The notes: a model not told the origin generated them from the letters alone. A DNA stretch of 64,000 nucleotides from Branchipolynoe longqiensis (GCA_030323885.1 CM059193.1:92195990-92259989); one strand, 5' to 3'. Counted from the stretch's first letter, positions 24,301 through 38,200 are shown. Translations and numbers: made by a program.

Positions 24301-27300
24301 CACTCCATCAGTGTGTGGGCCCAGTTAGAGGCCACTCTGTCAGTGTGTGGCCCCAGTTAGAGGTCACTCCATCACTGTGTGGCTTGTGTTTGAGGCCACT
24401 CCATCAGTATGTGGCCCCCAGTTAGAGGTCAATCCGTCAGTGTGTGGCCCCAGTTAGAGGCCACCCTGTCTGTGTATGGCCACAGTTAGAGGTCACTCTT
24501 TCAGTGCGTGGCCCCCAATTAGAGGCCACTCCATCAGTGTGTGGCCTGTGTTATAGGCCACTATGTCTGGGTCGGTGACCCCAGTTAGAAGTCAGTCCAT
24601 CAGTGTGTGGCCTGTGTTAGAGGCCACTCCGTCAGTGTGTGCCCTGTGTTAGAGGCCACTCCGTCCATGTGTGTCCCCCAGTTAGAGGCTACTCTGTCTG
24701 TGTGTGGCCCCAGTTAGAGGCCACTCTGTCAGTGTGTGGCCCCAGTTAGAGGTCACTCCATCAGTGTGTGGCTTGTGTTTGAGGCCAATCCATCAGTATG
24801 TGTCACCCAGTTAGAGGCCAATCCGTAAGTGTGTGGCCCCAGTTAGAGGTCACTCCATCAGTGTGTGGCCTGTGTTAGAGCCCACTCCATCAGTGTGTGG
24901 CCTGTGTTAGAGGCCACTCCATCAGTGTGTGGCCCCCAGTTATATCCGACTCTGTCTGTGTTTGGCCCCAGTTACAGGCCCCTCTGTCTGTGTGTGGCCC
25001 CCAGTTGGAGGCCACTCCATCAGTGTGTGGCCTGTGTTAGAGGCCACTCCATCAGTGTGTGGCCTGTGTTAGAGGCCACTCCATCAGTACGTGGCTCCAG
25101 TTAGATCCGACTCTGTCTAGTGTGTGGCATGTGTTTGAGTACCTCCCTCAGTGTGTGGCCCGTGTTAGTGGCCATTCCATCAGTGTGTGGCCTGTGTTAC
25201 TGGTCACTCCGTCAGTGTGTGGCCTGTGTTAGAAGCCACTCCGTCAGTGTGTAGCTCCTTCTATGTGTGGCCCCAGTTCAAGGTCACTCCGTCAGTGTGT
25301 GGCCTGTGTTAGAGTACCTCCTTCAGTGTGTGGCCCCAGTTAGAGGCATTTGGGCTGCATAGTGAATTGCTGCGTATAATAGTTCTTCCATAGCCGCCAT
25401 CAGAGGGGGTGGGTTGGTGGTGGAAACCCTCTATAAGACCTTTTCCACATAGCATGCGGCACAGTGAGCTGCTACCCGTAACATTATATCTTCGGTTTCT
25501 ATCAGAGGACGAGCTGGTAGTGCGAAGCAACTATTGATCAGATGGGATGGCCGAATAAGTAGAGCATACGCTTCCCATTTGGAAGGTTATGGGCTGCGAA
25601 CCCTGGATTCGGCATTACCAGGATAGGGCAAGGAGCAGTGAAATGGGGGAGACCAATTGTCAGTGATTGAAATTAACCCTACTTAATCAACTAATGTAAA
25701 TTTTAGAATTAAAAATATATTACATGCTACCAAAGACAGTGTACGACCAGACGTGCCACTCAATGCTTTCATATAGGAATTTCTTAAATAATCATACAGT
25801 GGTGCCATCCCACGGCAAACAAGGTGCATTGTCTTTGGTCAGGTGTAGTAGTTTTCTTACTCAGACATAATCACAAATTTGATTTATGTATCGCACAGAT
25901 TAAAGTGTTTAAAGTATGTTTCAACTTTACGATACTATAATATTGCTTTCATTATTAATATTATGAGATAATACACTATAGTTGTAGTACGTTGTCTTTG
26001 ATGGTACAGCAGTCAGGGTGGTCTATGGAACCTGTCCCCTTGTTTCAATGGTACAGCAGTCAGAGTGGGCTAGGGAAACTGTCCCCTTGTTTCAATGGTA
26101 CAGCAGTCAGGCTGGGCTAGGGGACCTGTCCAATTACCTTGTTTGCTGTATTTCATGGGAAAGCAAAGCGCTGAGTGGGGCTGTCTTGTCATACATTGTC
26201 TTTGACGCAACCACCTCACCCACACAGGAGGTGAGGACGTGGCGGAAGCTCTGGCACAGGAGCTGATTCGGCGCATGCTCGGCGGTGGTCCAGGCACCGG
26301 AAGTACGGCGGACGACGTCCTCGATGACTTCATGGACGCCATGTCACCCGAGAAGAGGAAGGTTCGCGAGGCCGAGCACATGGCCGAGATCGGCATGCAC
26401 AACGTGTACGTGCAGAACATCCGAAGATGGTACGTCAGATTTGCTTCCTGAATAAATCATGCTTCCTAGATAAATCATGCTTCCTAGATAAATCATGCTT
26501 CTTGCATTAGGGGCGGATACAGGGTTCGGACTAAAAGGGTCCACAGTGAACAAGGCGCAAACTGCCAAGTCGGGTGTGGGTGTAGGAGGGGGTTTGGGAT
26601 GGGGTGTCCCCTCCCTCGGGAAAAGGTTTTTCAAAAATAGACGTCCAAAATGAAGTGATTTTGTGGCACATGAGAGCAATGTTTTAGGTATAACCGACAT
26701 GAGAATGTTGTCAAGTTTTAGCCCAACCTACACCTACCTATTATTTTAGTATTAAATGAAAGACAATAATTCGATGACCCTACACTGTCACTAGAAAATG
26801 TGACTTGCTATTAATTAATTTTGTGTGAATATTTCTCTGAAGCACCTGTCACACTGGCTGGCCTTCAACAAGGAGGGCAAGATGCCCTTGCTATTAATTA
26901 CTTTCATCTAATTGCCTATCTGGATGCAGGTTGAAGGAGAAGGACAAGATCCCCTTGATATGACTTAATTTCATTTTACTGCTTCTTATCATAAAGGTTG
27001 AAGGACCCTTCGCACTGGTTGGCCTTCGATGAGGAGGGCATTGATGCTCTTGTATTTAGTTAATTTGATGTGAATGCCCCTCTGACGCAGTCTAATGGAC
27101 GTGTCATGCTGGCTGGCCTTCATTGAGGAGGGCAAGATGCCATTATTATTAATCAATGTCGTCTGATGTAGGTGTTTGTCGATGCACACTGACTAGCCTT
27201 TAATTAGAAGGGCTAGATGTCCTTACTTTCATCTGAATGCCTCTTTGGGTGCAGGTTGAAGGACCCGTCGCACTGGTTGGCCTTCAATGAGGAAGGCAAG

Positions 27301-30300
27301 ATGCCCTTGATATGACTTAATTTCATTTGACTGCCTCTCTGGATGCAGGTTGAAGGACCCTTCGCGCTGGTTGGCCTTCAACGAGGAGGGCAAGATGTGG
27401 GGCTGCGTCCACGAGTGGTTCTCACGCGTCTCGCTGCTGAGTCGCGCGTCTGACAAGTTCTGCATGTCCGTCTGTGAGGCGGGCATGGTGCCCGTGCTGG
27501 CCGAGATCCTCACCACCGAGCAGATCCACGAGGCGCATGCGCGGAATAATGTCAGTGCGCACCCAGCCGAAACATTTTATGATGGAGTCTGGGTATTTCA
27601 ATTATTTCAGTTTTTTGCATTTGTTGATTAAGCAGGCTAACTTTTTTTAAATCATGGACAATTTGGTCTTCCGCATTTCATAGCTCCTTGCTTTATCCTA
27701 GTCATATGAAAAAGCAGGCAAGTCAGCATCAAGTATCAACCTGAAATTATTCAAACAGAGCTTCCTAGCATATTCCAAAATAACTCAGTACACATATAAT
27801 AAAAATAAAAATAAAAATCCATAAATGTACCTAAATACAGGATCAGCAATGAAAGATTGATTTTTTATCTTTACTGATTAACGTTAAACAAAATTGATTG
27901 AAGTCCAATTCGAAAGCAGCTGCGATTTCATTTGTTTTCATTACCAGCTGCATCAACAAAACATCAACGGAATGACAGAATCGCGATACGTCAATTCTGG
28001 GCATTAACATCATATTTTCTGGTTCACATCGTCATAGCTACTGTACTTTTGCTTTATAAGATAGTTGAAATGTATATAATCATTATAATGTCATATTTCT
28101 TCGGCCTTAAAAAATTACTTTATTACCTAAAAAGGCCCAAAAAATGGCTCAAATTTGGTTGCTGAATACAATAAAATATTAATTTCTTGCCTGAAAAGCC
28201 TCTAAAAAGGCGTTAAATTTGGTTGCTGAATACAATAAAATATTAATTTCTTACCTAAAAAGGCGTTAAATTTGGTTGCTGAATAACTAGCAGTATGAAC
28301 CCTGCTTATGACAATACGAATAATACATGCGTAACCTACAGCAAATGAGCCTCATTGTGAATTTCATTGCTTTACAGAAAGTGAAGGAGGTGATCGCATC
28401 TGCGCTAGCCATCCTCCTCAGCATCACCAAGCTGCGCGCGGCATCTAAATGGCTGCGTGGGGTGAAGGTGAAAGACTCGGTGAAGCGGTACGCGCTCAGC
28501 AAGGACATCAACATCAAAGGGCTCGCTGTACTCGTGCTGGCCAACCTGGACGCCATCGCCATGTTCCTGGACAAGGTGGGTCGAAAGGTGTCAGGGGATT
28601 TCTGTTACTGGTCAGGTGCATCTGGACCGCACTTGGTCCACACCTCTCTCTATCTCCTCTCCGCTGGCCATGCCCCTCCTTGATATTGTCTGAAAAGAGT
28701 TCCAGGAGGGGGAGCCTGCCAGCATTTCATTTCTGCTCTTACTCGGTCCGTGTCTTTGGCTTGCTGGCTGGTCACCATCGAGCAAATAGACACGGTCCTT
28801 TGAATCAACTCTCCTCATTTCTCTTTCTTATACTCTACCTTTTTTTTTTCTCCCAGGCTTACTTCTTCCACTGATCAAGGAAGTTGTTTTCGTGGGTGGG
28901 GACCTTTACCTTTACGTTTCTCTCACTTTGTTCTCGTTGCTGGAATGGCTGGACCCATCTTTACCGCTCCCTTCCTTGGAAACCCTTGCTGCTGTCTGCT
29001 GGATACAAGTGCTGTGCTACCGCCCGACCGGAGTGATTCTGGACCACCCCAACGACTCGTCATTTAGTCGTTGTAAAGACATCCCCCAGTTTCTACAACC
29101 ATCCCACCAGAAGATTATTCTTCAACCAAAGATTGGGCCAATTTATCGGAGCCTCTCTATAATGGTGCAGTTCTGCAGCCGGTAACTGTCGTAAGGTTAC
29201 AAACACCCCAGAAGAAGAAGACTGGTCTGGTGGGTTATAACTTGTAAGTCTGTATCAGGATGTCTATGGCACCTTGTGTTGACAGGTCGTCACCCGTCCA
29301 AGTATTGACGAGGTTCAACTATTACTTATCCGCTGCTGATTTTGTAGACAATAAGCCTGTATCAGGATGTCTACAGCATCTTGTATTCCCAAGTGGTCAC
29401 CCATCAAAGTACTGACAAGGTTAAGTGATTACTTATTCACTACTGATTTGGTAGACTATAAGCCTGCATCAGGATGTCTATAGCACATTATGTTGACAGG
29501 TGCTCACCTATCCAAGTACTGACGAGGCTCAACTATTACTTACCCGCTACTGATTTGGGAGACAAACCTATATCTAGTACATTGTGTTCCTATGTGGTTA
29601 CCTTTCCAATTACTGACAAGGTTAAATTATTACTTATCCACTACTGATTTGGTAGATAATAAGCCTGCATCAGGATGTCTATGATACCTTGTGTTCCCAG
29701 GCGGTCACCCATCCAATTACTGACAATGCTCAACTATTACTTATCCACTCCTGATTTAGTAGATAATAAGCCTGTATCGGGATGTCTATGATACAATGTA
29801 TTCCCAGGCGGTCACCCATCCAAGTACTGACAAGACTCAACTATTACTTATCCATTTGGCAGGCCTTAAGCCTGTATTAGGATGTCTACAGCACCTCGTA
29901 TTGACCCGTCCACGTAGTGACTATGCTAAATTACTAGGTTAATGAGTGACCGAGTATTTGGTATGTCGGAACAAATCTAGATGAGTGCTTTGGTTTTGAA
30001 AATATTATGTTTTCCTCGATTAAATGACTTTAAAGGAGTTGTCATCTATCAATGGCTGATTTGTTTAGACAATGTATCTAGTATAAGTATGATAATTACA
30101 TTGCCGAATGTCTCCTAAAATAGTTCCAAATTGGGCAAAGGCTTTTCCTCAAGTCACTATTTCTCGGAGTTAAGTGAGTAGGACAGTGAGCCGGCGAGCG
30201 GTGGCACCACCGTCAGAGTTGAAGCCTGAGCAGTAGATGAGTAGTCCGAGGCTCAACCACCCGATTACTGGTGGCTGGGTGTCAGGATAGTATAGAATTC

Positions 30301-30333
30301 CGGGTTATTATACTCGTATAATTCTTATACAGC

Positions 30334-30364
<31 letters not shown>

Positions 30365-33300
30365 TATATATATATATGCATGTGAAATGCTTCCATATAT
30401 CTATACATAGAGGGATATATCTGAATCTAGCTAAATATTTCAATTGCCAATTTGTTGTAAGAATTTATTTTGCATAAGTATGAACTTAAATTTAATGTAA
30501 CGTTGGTTGCTCGGCTGGAAGATCACCCCTTGGGGAAGCCATACAGTGACCTTACTACAAGTTTGTCGTTAAATAGAACTCAACTAACGAGTGATTGATT
30601 CTGACTTTCAGATCGACGAGGACAGTAATGTGGGTCTGGACTTCACTACGGAGGACATTGACCTGCTTCTGGCCACCTATCTGACCTACAAAACAGAGGT
30701 AACGAACGTTTATTAGGTCAACTAAATGTTGCACTGACACTAGATGTCGTCTGCTCTTGATGAAATTCTCACGGAGACTAACTAGAATGCCTGTCCTACA
30801 AGACAGAGGTAACTAACACTGACTAGTTCAACTAAGTGTCACACTGACTAAATGTCATCTGCTCTTGATGAAATTCTCACTGAGACTAACTAGAATGCCT
30901 GTCCTACAAGACAGAGGTAACTAACACTGACTAGTTCAACTAAGTGTCACACTGACTAAATGTCGTCTGCTCTTGATGAAATTCTCACTGAGACTAACTA
31001 GAATGCCTGTCCTACAAGACAGAGGTAACTAACACTGACTAGTTCAACTAAGTATCACACTGACTAAATGTCGTCTGCTCTTGATGAAATTCTCACTGAG
31101 ACTAACTAGAATGCCTGTCCTACAAGACAGAGGTAACTAACACTGACTAGTTCAACTAAGTGTCACACTGACTAAATGTCATCTGCTCTTGATGAAATTC
31201 TCACTGAGACTAACTAGAATGCCTGTCCTACAAGACAGAGGTAACTAACACTGACTAGTTCAACTAAGTGTCACATTGACTAAATGTCATCTGCTCTTGA
31301 TGAAATTCTCACTGAGACTAACTAGAATGCCTGTCCTACAAGACAGAGGTAACTAACACTGACTAGTTCAACTAAGTATCACACTGACTAAATGTCGTCT
31401 GCTCTTGATGAAATTCTCACTGAGACTAACTAGAATGCCTGTCCTACAAGACAGAGGTAACTAACACTGACTAGTTCAACTAAGTGTCACATTGACTAAA
31501 TGTCGTCTGCTCTTGATGAAATTCTCACTGAGACTAACTAGAATGCCTGTCCTACAAGACAGAGGTAACTAACACTGACTAGTTCAACTAAGTGTCACAC
31601 TGACTAAATGTCATCCGCTCTTGATGACTTGCAAAACTGATGCTTGTCGTTACCTAGCCTGGCGTTCGGCATCACTAGGATAGGGCAAGAAGCAGTGGAA
31701 CGATGAAGACCAATTGCCCACAATTGAAATTTCCCCTGCTTAATCAACTAATGTACCAAATAAAATAATAATAAAAAATATCTGAAATATTCTTTCAGGG
31801 CGAGGCCATGGGTTCCTTTTTAGCGGGAACCAACTTCCCTGAGCTGTGTGTCCAGGAGCTCAGGCACCACATATCTACTAACGAAGTCTTCCAAGTATGT
31901 TCTGCTGAGTCGAGTTTGATTTAACCACAAACATTATGTAGTAAGGTGACTGTATGGCTTCCCCGAGGGGATCAACTTCCAGCCGAGCAACTAATATTAT
32001 ATAAAATTAAAGTTCATACTTATGCAAAATAGATTGTTGCAACCAATCTGCAATTAAAGTAGAGTGCATATGACAGAGTATATTGACAATTGAGACTCGC
32101 ATGAAGAATTTCATCTTATACCACTTCAAATATTGCACAGAGATAATTTTTGCTGTTATTTGACATGGATCTGACCATTTGAGAATTTCGCGTAAAATTT
32201 AATGTAGGCGTGTGAATATTAACAAGGCTGACTGTAAACACCACTAGCTCTTCGCCATGCATATGGCCCTTGTTGCTGACATGACCTGAAACCATGAGCA
32301 GACAATCAACCTATGTACAAACTATACATGTACACACACCACCATATTATATACTACTAGCGCCACATATGCTCCAGTAAATATATTACCTACATATCAC
32401 CACATACACCACCACCATCACACCACATGCACACCACATTCACACACACCAGATGCACACCACCACACACACTACCAGCTATAGAATACCACATATACAA
32501 TACCACATACACAATACCACATACACAATACCACATACACAATACCACATACACAATATCACATACACAATACCACATACACAATACCACATACACAATA
32601 CCACATACACAATACCACATACACAATACCACATACACAATACCACATACACAATACCACATACACAATACCATAAACACTACCTACACACCCCACCACA
32701 TACATTACCACCTACACACACTACCACACACACCGCCACACACACTACCACCTACACACACCACCTACACGCACTACCACACACACTACCACCTACACAC
32801 TACCTACCTACACACACTACCCCCACACACTACCAGATGCACCAGTAACCCCCTCCACCCACCACACACACACACACCACACACACCACACACACCACCA
32901 GTCACCACCAGTCACCGCACCCCTCTGCCCCCTCAGGACGAGACGTGGGAGCGCGTTCACCGTCTGCTGGCCGCCATGCACCTCTTCTCCAACAAGAGTG
33001 CCGACTTCGCCGCCTCGCTGTGCAGGGAGGACATTGTCACCCCACTCCGTGCCGCCATCGCCTCGCCCCGCCTGCGGGCCGGTATAGAGGAGGAGGTAAG
33101 CGACTACCGTGGTGTTACCCCACTACCCTCGCCTGTGGCCGGTAGAGAGGAGGTAAGTGACTACCCTGGTGTTACCCCACTACCCTCGCCTGCGGCCTGG
33201 TATAGAGGAGGAGGTAAGCGACTACCGTGGTGTTACCCCACTACCCTCGCCTGCAGGCCGGTATAGAGGAGGAGGTAAGTGACTACCCTGGTGTTACCAC

Positions 33301-33973
33301 ACTACCCCCGCCTGCAGGCCGGTATAGACGAGGAGGTAAGTGACTACCCTGGTGTTACCCCACTACCGTCGCCTGCAGGCCGGTATAGAGGAGGTAAGTG
33401 ACTACCATGGTGTTACCCCGCTACTCCCACCTGCGGGCCGGTATAGAGGAGGAGGTAAACGACTACCCTGGTGTTACCCTGCCAACCCCACCTGCGGGCG
33501 TATAGAGGAGGAGATAAGTAGCGACTACCCTAGTGTTACCCCGTTACCCCCACCTGCAGGCTATTATAGAGGAGGAGGTAAGTGACTAGCCTGGTGTTAC
33601 CCGACTACCCTCACCAGCGGGCCGTATAGAGGAGGAGGTAAGTGACTACCCTGGTGTTACCCAGGTACGTCAGCCTGCGGGCCGGTTTAGAGTTGCTATG
33701 GATAATTTGCTATGGAAGGAATTACAAACATATGTGTAGCGTGTCTCCCTCTCTCTCTATATAAATAAACAATGGCTGCGCTAGAGAGAAGATACAAGGA
33801 ATGCGAGGTGTGGGTGGATGCCATTAATTAAGTTTTAACAAATTGCTGGCGAATGAATCTCCCGCCGTGTTGGTCATGGCCAGGAAGCGGGAGGTGATGG
33901 CGCCACCGTCGAATTGAAGAAAGCTGACCCCGCAGCAAATACATAGTGTGGTCCAGCACGTTAAAATAAATAC

Positions 33974-34007
<34 letters not shown>

Positions 34008-35213
34008 ATATATATATACAGATGAACCTCGATCCAACGGACACCGATGCAACGGATTCGGATCCAACGGACACAATCCGCTAGAGTGAGCGAGGCTCCC
34101 ACACATGTAATGCATACTCACACATATGCATACTCATTCACACATACAAACATACCCACATAGTGCCATGCACACATAGTGCCATGCACACATAGTGCCA
34201 TGCACACATAGTGCCATGAACACATAGTGCCATGCACACATAGTGCCATGCACACATAGTGCCATGCACACATAGGGCCATGCACACATAGTGCCATGCA
34301 CACATAGTGCCATGCACAGAGCCATGCAGGTTTGTTTGTTAAAATTTAACATCCTAGCAACATCTAAGGTCCTGTTTTCCGCATTATCACTATGGCACCT
34401 ATAGATAAAGCAATTTCGTCGCTGCAACGGACAAACAGCTTTAACGGACAACTGCTCCCCCCTATTAGTCCGTTGGATCGAGGTTCATCTGTATATATAT
34501 ATAACCCAATAATAAAGGAGCAATAAGTGAATAGACAAGCTCCGCCCATTAATTATAGTAAAAATCCTCCGGTTCGACTGACACTGGTCTCCATCTGGTG
34601 GAGGTGAGGTGGGCCAAGATGGCGCCATCGGTACAGTGTTGTGTCTTACGGAGTATAACAACAATAATAATAAGTAATATTCCCTTCTGTATCTTTATAC
34701 TCGCATAATATGCTATAGATCACGTAATAAAGTATACAACATGTATATATATATGTATGTATGTATGTATGTGATGACTGTTGCAGAACTCGCGGCGCAT
34801 GCTCCATGTGTGCCTTAGCCTCGTGCACCACTGTGTCCGACTGGACTTCAAGGAGAAGTTCCTCATCTCCAGCCTCTGGGAAAACATCCACTACTATGCC
34901 ACCCTGTCGGACCCTGAGAACCCGCTCCGCTGGGCCGCCTTCCTCGCCTTCTCCCACATCCACGCCTACATCAGCAAGCAGGCCACCCCTTCCACTCCCC
35001 TCCCCCTTCCACCGCCTCCAACCCCAGCCCCAGCCCCAGACAATGGCGTGGCCCCGTCTGTACCACGTGACGCCACCACCCACGGCGCGACGTCATTACA
35101 ACCGGGCGCCCTGATTGGTCCAAGCACCAGTTCGGACGTGCTGAATAGTAATCCGGCCATCTTGTCTGCAGATATGCGGAACTGTGCCATTGTAAGCCAA
35201 CAACTACAACAAC

Positions 35214-35244
<31 letters not shown>

Positions 35245-38200
35245 ACAACAACAAAATGGAATCTCATCATCATCATCATCGTCACCACGATCATTAACAG
35301 CATCAGCAACAAGAGCAGCATCGTCAACGACGTCATCATCGACATCATCATCGACAGCATCATCGTCGCCACCATCGAATAGGCTGAAGAACAATAAGTT
35401 CAGCGTGAGTAAGTTCCCGCGCCTGCGTCGCACTCACGAAGACGTGAAGTTCCTCAACAAGCTGTGGCACACCACCAACGAGCAGGAGGAGCCGGTGCTG
35501 GGCGACTTCATCGCAGCCACAGGGGGTGCTGAGATACATGCGCAGCTCATGGAGCAGATGGTCACCCACCTGGCCGTCATCACCAGCGCAGCCAACATTG
35601 AGAAGGTGAGTGTAGTGGGAGGGGAGGGGGGGGAGGGGTGGTGGTGGTGGTGGGCATCGGGTACTGTGGGGCGGGGTGGGGGTTAGGGAGTAGGGGGTAT
35701 CCGATACTCTGGACAAGTTTGAAAATCGACTAGCAAGTGATGCGTTTACCATGCAAACTGCCTGAATTGGTGGTGCTAGTGGAGCCAAATATGGAGCAAA
35801 TCACAGGCAGGCCAGCGATTGGACAAAAATACCTTGCGATTGGACAAAAATACCTTGCTCCACTAGCACCACCAAATTGGTGGTGCTAGTGGAGCCAAAT
35901 ATGGAGCAAATCACAGGCAGGCCAGCGATTGGACAAAAATACCTTGCAAGTATATGCAATAAATAAATAAACCTTTTCTTAGATAATAATAATAGTGACA
36001 ATTCCCAACTCCGTCCATTCATATCCGCATAATGGATTATGCATTCTATTATTAATATTATTAATATTGTTAATATTGTTAATACTATCAATAGAGTTAA
36101 TATTATTATTAATATTGTTAATATTATTAATATCAGATTAATATTATTTTTTAAATATTATTAATATTACATTCAATATTATTATTTGTTTTAATATCAT
36201 TAATAGTATATATTATATATATGCTTGACTGTTTTAGCTATGCCCTACACTGTTTAAACGTGCCATATCCTGTTCCCCAATACCCTACCATGTTCCCCCC
36301 ACACCCTACCCTGTTCCCACCACCCATGCCCCGTCCCACCTCACTATGCCCTGTTCCTGTCACCCCTACAAGTCCCATGCACACCCTACCTTGCTCCCAC
36401 CACACTATGCTACACTATACCCTGTTCCCACCGCAATATACCCTGTTCCCGTCACCCCATCACTGTCCCACGCACACCCATCCCGCTCCAACCAGACTAT
36501 GCTACACTATACCCTGTTCCCACCTCACTATACCCTGTTCCCGTCACCCCTACAAGTCCCACACACACCCTACCCTGCTCCCACCACACTATGCTACACT
36601 ATACCCTGTTCCCACCTCACTATACCCTGTTCCCATCACACCTACAAGTCGCACGCACACCCTACCCTGCTCCCACCACACTATGCTACACTATACCCTG
36701 TTCCCACCTCACTATACCCTGTTCCCATCACCCCTACAAGTCGCACGCACACCCTACCCTGCTCCCACCACACTATGCTACACTATACCCTGTTCCCACA
36801 TCACTATACCCTGTTCCCATCACACCTACAAGTCGCACGCACACCCTACCCTGCTCCCACCACACTATGCTACACTATACCCTGTTCCCACATCACTATA
36901 CCCTGTTCCCATCACACCTACAAGTCCTACGCGAACCCTACCCTGCTCCCACCAGACTATTCTTCACTATACGCTGTTTCCACCTCACTATACCCTGTTC
37001 CCATCACACCTACAAGTCCCAAGCGAACCCTACCCCGCTCCCACCAGACTATTCTTCACTATACGCTGTTTCCACCACACTATACCCTGTTTCCATCACC
37101 CCTACACTGTCCCACACACACCCTACCCCACTCCCACCAGACTATGCTACACTATACCCTGTTCCCACCACACCGTACCCTGTTTCCTGCTGCAGGTAAA
37201 GATGCTTCTGGCCACCATGAACAACCTCACCCTATCCTGTTCCCACCACCACCCCTACCAATTCCCACCACACCCTACCCTGTTCCCACCACACGCTATC
37301 CTGTCCCACCTCACCCTACCCTGTTCCCATGCACACCCTACTCTGTTCCCACCACACTCTATCCTGTCTCACCACCTCTACCCTGTTCCCACCTCACCAT
37401 ACCCTGTTCAAACCACCCCTTCACCATACCCTGTTCCCATCACACTATATCCTGTCCCACCTTAACCTACCATGTTCCCACACACACCCTACCCTGTTCC
37501 CATCACACTATATCCTGTCCCACCTTACCCTACCCTGTTCCCACACACACCCTACCCTGTTCCCATCACACGCTATCCTGTCCCACCTTACCCTACCCTG
37601 TTCCCACCACACTCTATCTTGTCTCACCACCTCTACCCTGTTCCCACCTCACCTTACCCTGTTCCCACCACACCCTACCCTGTTCCCACGCACACCCTAC
37701 CCTGTTCCCCCCTCACCATACCCAGTTCCCACCACACCCTACCCTGTTCCCACCTCACCTTACTCTGTTCCCACCTCACCTTACCCCATTCCCTGCTCCA
37801 GGTGAAGATGCTTCTGGCCAACATGAACAACCTGGCTATCGAGTCTGAGTCGTTCTCGACCCGCCTGTGTGCCCCCGAACAGTCGGTTCTCACCAGTCTC
37901 GTCGCCATTGTCCTCAGCCCCTACATCGACCTGGCCGCACTCAACTCGCAGGTAAGCCCATTCACGTGTGACGTCACAGGGCATGCGCTCGACGGCCTGT
38001 GTGAGATAATAGTTAATACTCTGAGTCGCGTAATAAAGTGACTCTACAGACGCTTTATTATGCGTAATAAGGACACTCCCCCCTATCGTGTTGTGACTGT
38101 AGGTCAGTGGATATCTTTATGGTGGGTTAACGGATATGTCAACTCTTTTTATTATTCTAATCAGATGATGTGTATAGCTGCTCATTTTCATGTATGTTGT

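Noticed and set aside
23640..25350. Exon 4 edge as seed of the intron 4 array
   Set aside because: The array touches the donor and shares a few bases with the exon end (CTGTCAG), but the overlap is too short to claim an exon-derived unit as for exons 6, 8, 10, 12, 15 and 18.
29224..29940. Functional 5S rRNA genes
   Set aside because: Only the 3' half is recognisable; box A and the 5' stem strand are missing in all units.
36221..37848. Overlapping open frames of 200-500 codons, Pro/Thr/Cys-rich
   Set aside because: They are translations of the CCCTGTTCCCAC minisatellite in three frames. Only 37802-37951 is a real exon.
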